This document shows, piece by piece, positions 62,019 to 64,000 of a stretch of 64,000 bases of DNA. The position numbers and the translations under genes are program-made. The first letter of the stretch is position 1; every line of letters starts with the position of its first letter. This stretch comes from Chrysoporthe austroafricana (Eukaryota; Ascomycota; Sordariomycetes; Diaporthales; Cryphonectriaceae): assembly GCA_001051155.2 (NCBI GenBank), contig JYIP02000010.1, forward strand, positions 1,240,001 to 1,304,000, in the 5' to 3' direction. The notes below the pieces were generated by a model. That model saw nothing but the letters and a program-made list of their open reading frames with translations. It ran no database searches and had not been told where the DNA came from.

Positions 62019-62560
62019 ATGCTTTATTCTTTTTGTTTTGAAAAAGGCTTATCGTATCGCATAGTAGACAGGATTAAGAGTTATTCCAATTATACGAAAA
62101 GGGGGCGTTCTTGCGATACCGGACGGGTTCCGTTATCGTTTTATAAGTTTCCTTCTAACCTGTTTCCTTTATTCTCCTTCCTAATCCTGCTATAGTATTA
62201 CGAGTTACCAATAAATTGTCCCGGATCGATAATCGTAAAGTTAAGGAAAAGGGGCGGCTTTTAGAGTTCCAGTTTTGCATAACCGAATCCTTAGCTTATC
62301 TTGCGCAGCTAAAGAAATAATGCTATTTCTTTCAAGAAAAGGGGATAAAGTTAGTAAACCAAGGTCTGGAAAAGGAAAAGCATAGCCGTATAGCCGTTAA
62401 AGTGCAAGCAGTAATTTCTAAAAAGTTTGCAGCTGCTATTGCCGATCTTTCTTTTAGTGGTTTTAATTGGAATTCCGTAAGTATCGGTAATTCTGTAATG
62501 GACTGGTCTGGTTTTTTGGGTAAGGCTAGTTCTTATCCTGAATCCGGGCAATTTTCTTAA
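62019..62560 (+). pseudogene. A-4 copy of antisense spliced C6-like gene
   Basis: ATG 62,019, intron-like 62,143-62,195 (53 nt, donor mutated to ATAAGT, CTAAC branch-like, TATAG acceptor), TAA at 62,558-62,560. Total length equals that of A-3. The exon-2 tail FNWNSVSIGNSVMDWSGF-like sequence is conserved with A-3. Confidence 0.6.
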
Positions 62561-62649
62561 GTAATTCGAGTAAATAAAGCTTTTATAAGCTTATTCTTTT
62601 TCGTTATTATTTGCCCAAATAGTCCGCTAATATTTGGGATGCATTTTGT

Positions 62650-64000
62650 AAGTTGGATTTGGGCTTTTATAAATTCTTACTTGCCGGGTAGCTTTTCTAT
62701 TTGACGAGGTATTCGGGATCGTAATCTGGTTCGCGGTACTTGAAAATTCGTTCGATTTCGTATTCTGGCTCGTTACTTTCGACCTGGATACTTTTATCTG
62801 TTTTGGTTGATTTTAATATTAGTTCGAGAAGCGAGATATAGAATACTGGATAGATTTTTATTTTATAGGGTAATGCAAGTTCAAAATTAACATTTGAAAT
62901 TTTCTTTAGAATCCTGAATAGTCCTAATTTCTTATAATCCAGTAAATAAAAAGGTCTTATTGTTTTAATATAATCTTTCTATCGAATAAAGTAGACTTTA
63001 TTTCTTTCTTATAGGATTGGTCCTTTAATCCTTTTGGAATTGGCATATCTCGTTATTCTTTCTTATACGAATTTTAGTTCTTTCTGAAATTCTTTTTGAA
63101 TTTTCTTGATTTTTCTGATTTATTTATTTATAGCTTTTGCGTTTGCTTTTAATATCTTATCGTAATAGGCTATCGGGTTATAGCTATAGAGTATGTAGAA
63201 TAGTAACTTTTTCGTTATGCTTGTATTTATATTGTTATATGCAAATTGCATTAAGGGTAGGAAATCGATTCAGTTATCCTATTCGTAATTTATATAGTAT
63301 TATAGATATTGCTTGATAATCTGGTTGGTTTTTTCCGTTTGTCCGTTCGTCTGTAAGTGGAATATTATGGATATTTTCTGTTATATTCCGAATAGTTTCG
63401 TAAGTAAGGTCTAGAAGTTTGATACGAACTTTCTATTTTTGTCGGAAATGATTTCTTTAAGCATACTATAATTAGCTATAACTATTCGGAAGAATATATA
63501 TGCGAATTCTTCCGCTATATTGCTTTCTTTATATAGTAAGAAATAAGTATACTTGCTTAATTTGCAAACTATTACTAGAATGCTATTATATTGTATTCTA
63601 GTTAAGGGTTTTCATAAGAGGGGTAATTTTGTAATAAAGTCCTAGTTAATGGATTGCTAAACCGTTTCCGGAATCGGGAATAATTGGAACAAGCTATAAG
63701 GCTTATAGTATTCAATCTTATTCTTCCTGCAGCTATTGCATTCTCGTAAGATTCTTTCGATTTTTTGTCTAAGTTTTAGCGAGTTCTAATATTTCTTAAT
63801 TCTTTCGTAAATGGCTCTGATTCTTTGGTAATTATATGCTAGTGCATTATGCATAGTCCTGATATATTCGTCTTGTTTTTCGGGGGTTATATTTTTAAGA
63901 TTTCTTTCCCGATTCTCGATTCTGATAATCGTATTGAATTCTCTTATTTCGTTTACTAGGCTGCTATTTTTGTTTTGCTTGAAGATATTCTGCAGTTCTT
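62650..64000 (-). pseudogene. A-4 pol remnant (chromodomain and integrase)
   Basis: Minus strand: chromodomain about 62,660-62,790, integrase C-terminus about 62,800-63,050, catalytic core about 63,200-63,700, zinc-binding N-terminus about 63,730-63,880. Homologous to the A-3 segment 50,000-51,350. RIP stops throughout. Confidence 0.75.

Larger units (their letters stand above)
61410..64000 (-). mobile_element. Family-A Ty3/gypsy chromovirus A-4, truncated by the window edge
   Basis: The 3' LTR is 61,410-61,822, followed by the polypurine-tract complement, the antisense gene, chromodomain and integrase on the minus strand up to the window edge. Upstream bases CCCCG would be the TSD; the other end is not in the window. 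Confidence 0.9.

Overview
The window looks like nuclear DNA of a filamentous ascomycete (Pezizomycotina). The evidence is short spliceosomal introns (53-90 nt, GTRNGY donors, YAG acceptors), a fungal Zn2Cys6 regulator, and a sharp two-compartment composition. A GC-balanced gene island (about 33.2-44.9 kb) sits between two very AT-rich blocks. In those blocks Gln and Trp codons have become TAA/TAG and CpA/TpG has become TpA on both strands, the signature of repeat-induced point mutation (RIP).

Left block (1-33,171). This is a nest of Ty3/gypsy elements of the chromovirus type. Family A has 413-415 bp LTRs; family B is older, with LTRs of about 438-444 bp. Element A-1 (1,934-9,266, TSD TGCAT) sits in the reverse transcriptase of an older plus-strand family-B-like element (1-12,715). 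Next comes the 5' part of a minus-strand B element (to 16,026). A minus-strand B element (16,351-32,827) follows; it contains a plus-strand B element (19,933-32,301), which contains a minus-strand fragment (21,821-24,335) and element A-2 (24,945-32,267, TSD GGTAT). An LTR fragment whose outer half is hardly mutated ends the block at 33,171.

Gene island (33.2-44.9 kb). Five genes: an AnmK/levoglucosan-kinase-family anhydrosugar kinase (+), a Zn2Cys6 transcription factor (-, 6 exons), an SDR oxidoreductase (-, 4 exons), a Gfo/Idh/MocA oxidoreductase (+, intronless) and an MFS sugar transporter (+, 6 exons). Together they read as a sugar-catabolic cluster: import, kinase and/or oxidative processing, and a local regulator. 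The transporter promoter has a heptamer array holding four perfect CreA/Mig1-type hexamers. An anhydrosugar as substrate is an inference from the kinase family.

Right block (44.9-64.0 kb). A heavily RIP-mutated gene on the plus strand (about 45.3-57.2 kb) still shows the helicase motifs of a RecQ-type, telomere-linked-like helicase. It is split by element A-3 (48,764-56,086, minus, TSD CGTAT). A further decayed reading frame of unknown function (57.25-59.66 kb), an imperfect tandem satellite of about 180 bp (59.95-61.37 kb) and the truncated element A-4 (61,410-64,000) follow. The helicase, the satellite and the TTAGGG-like motifs in the LTRs suggest subtelomeric character, but no telomere is present.

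The most unusual observation: all four family-A elements carry, antisense between pol and the 3' LTR, a small gene with a conserved intron-like segment of 53-59 bp. Splicing at this segment restores the reading frame. The protein appears to have a degenerate six-cysteine cluster. Family B carries an unspliced relative in the same place.
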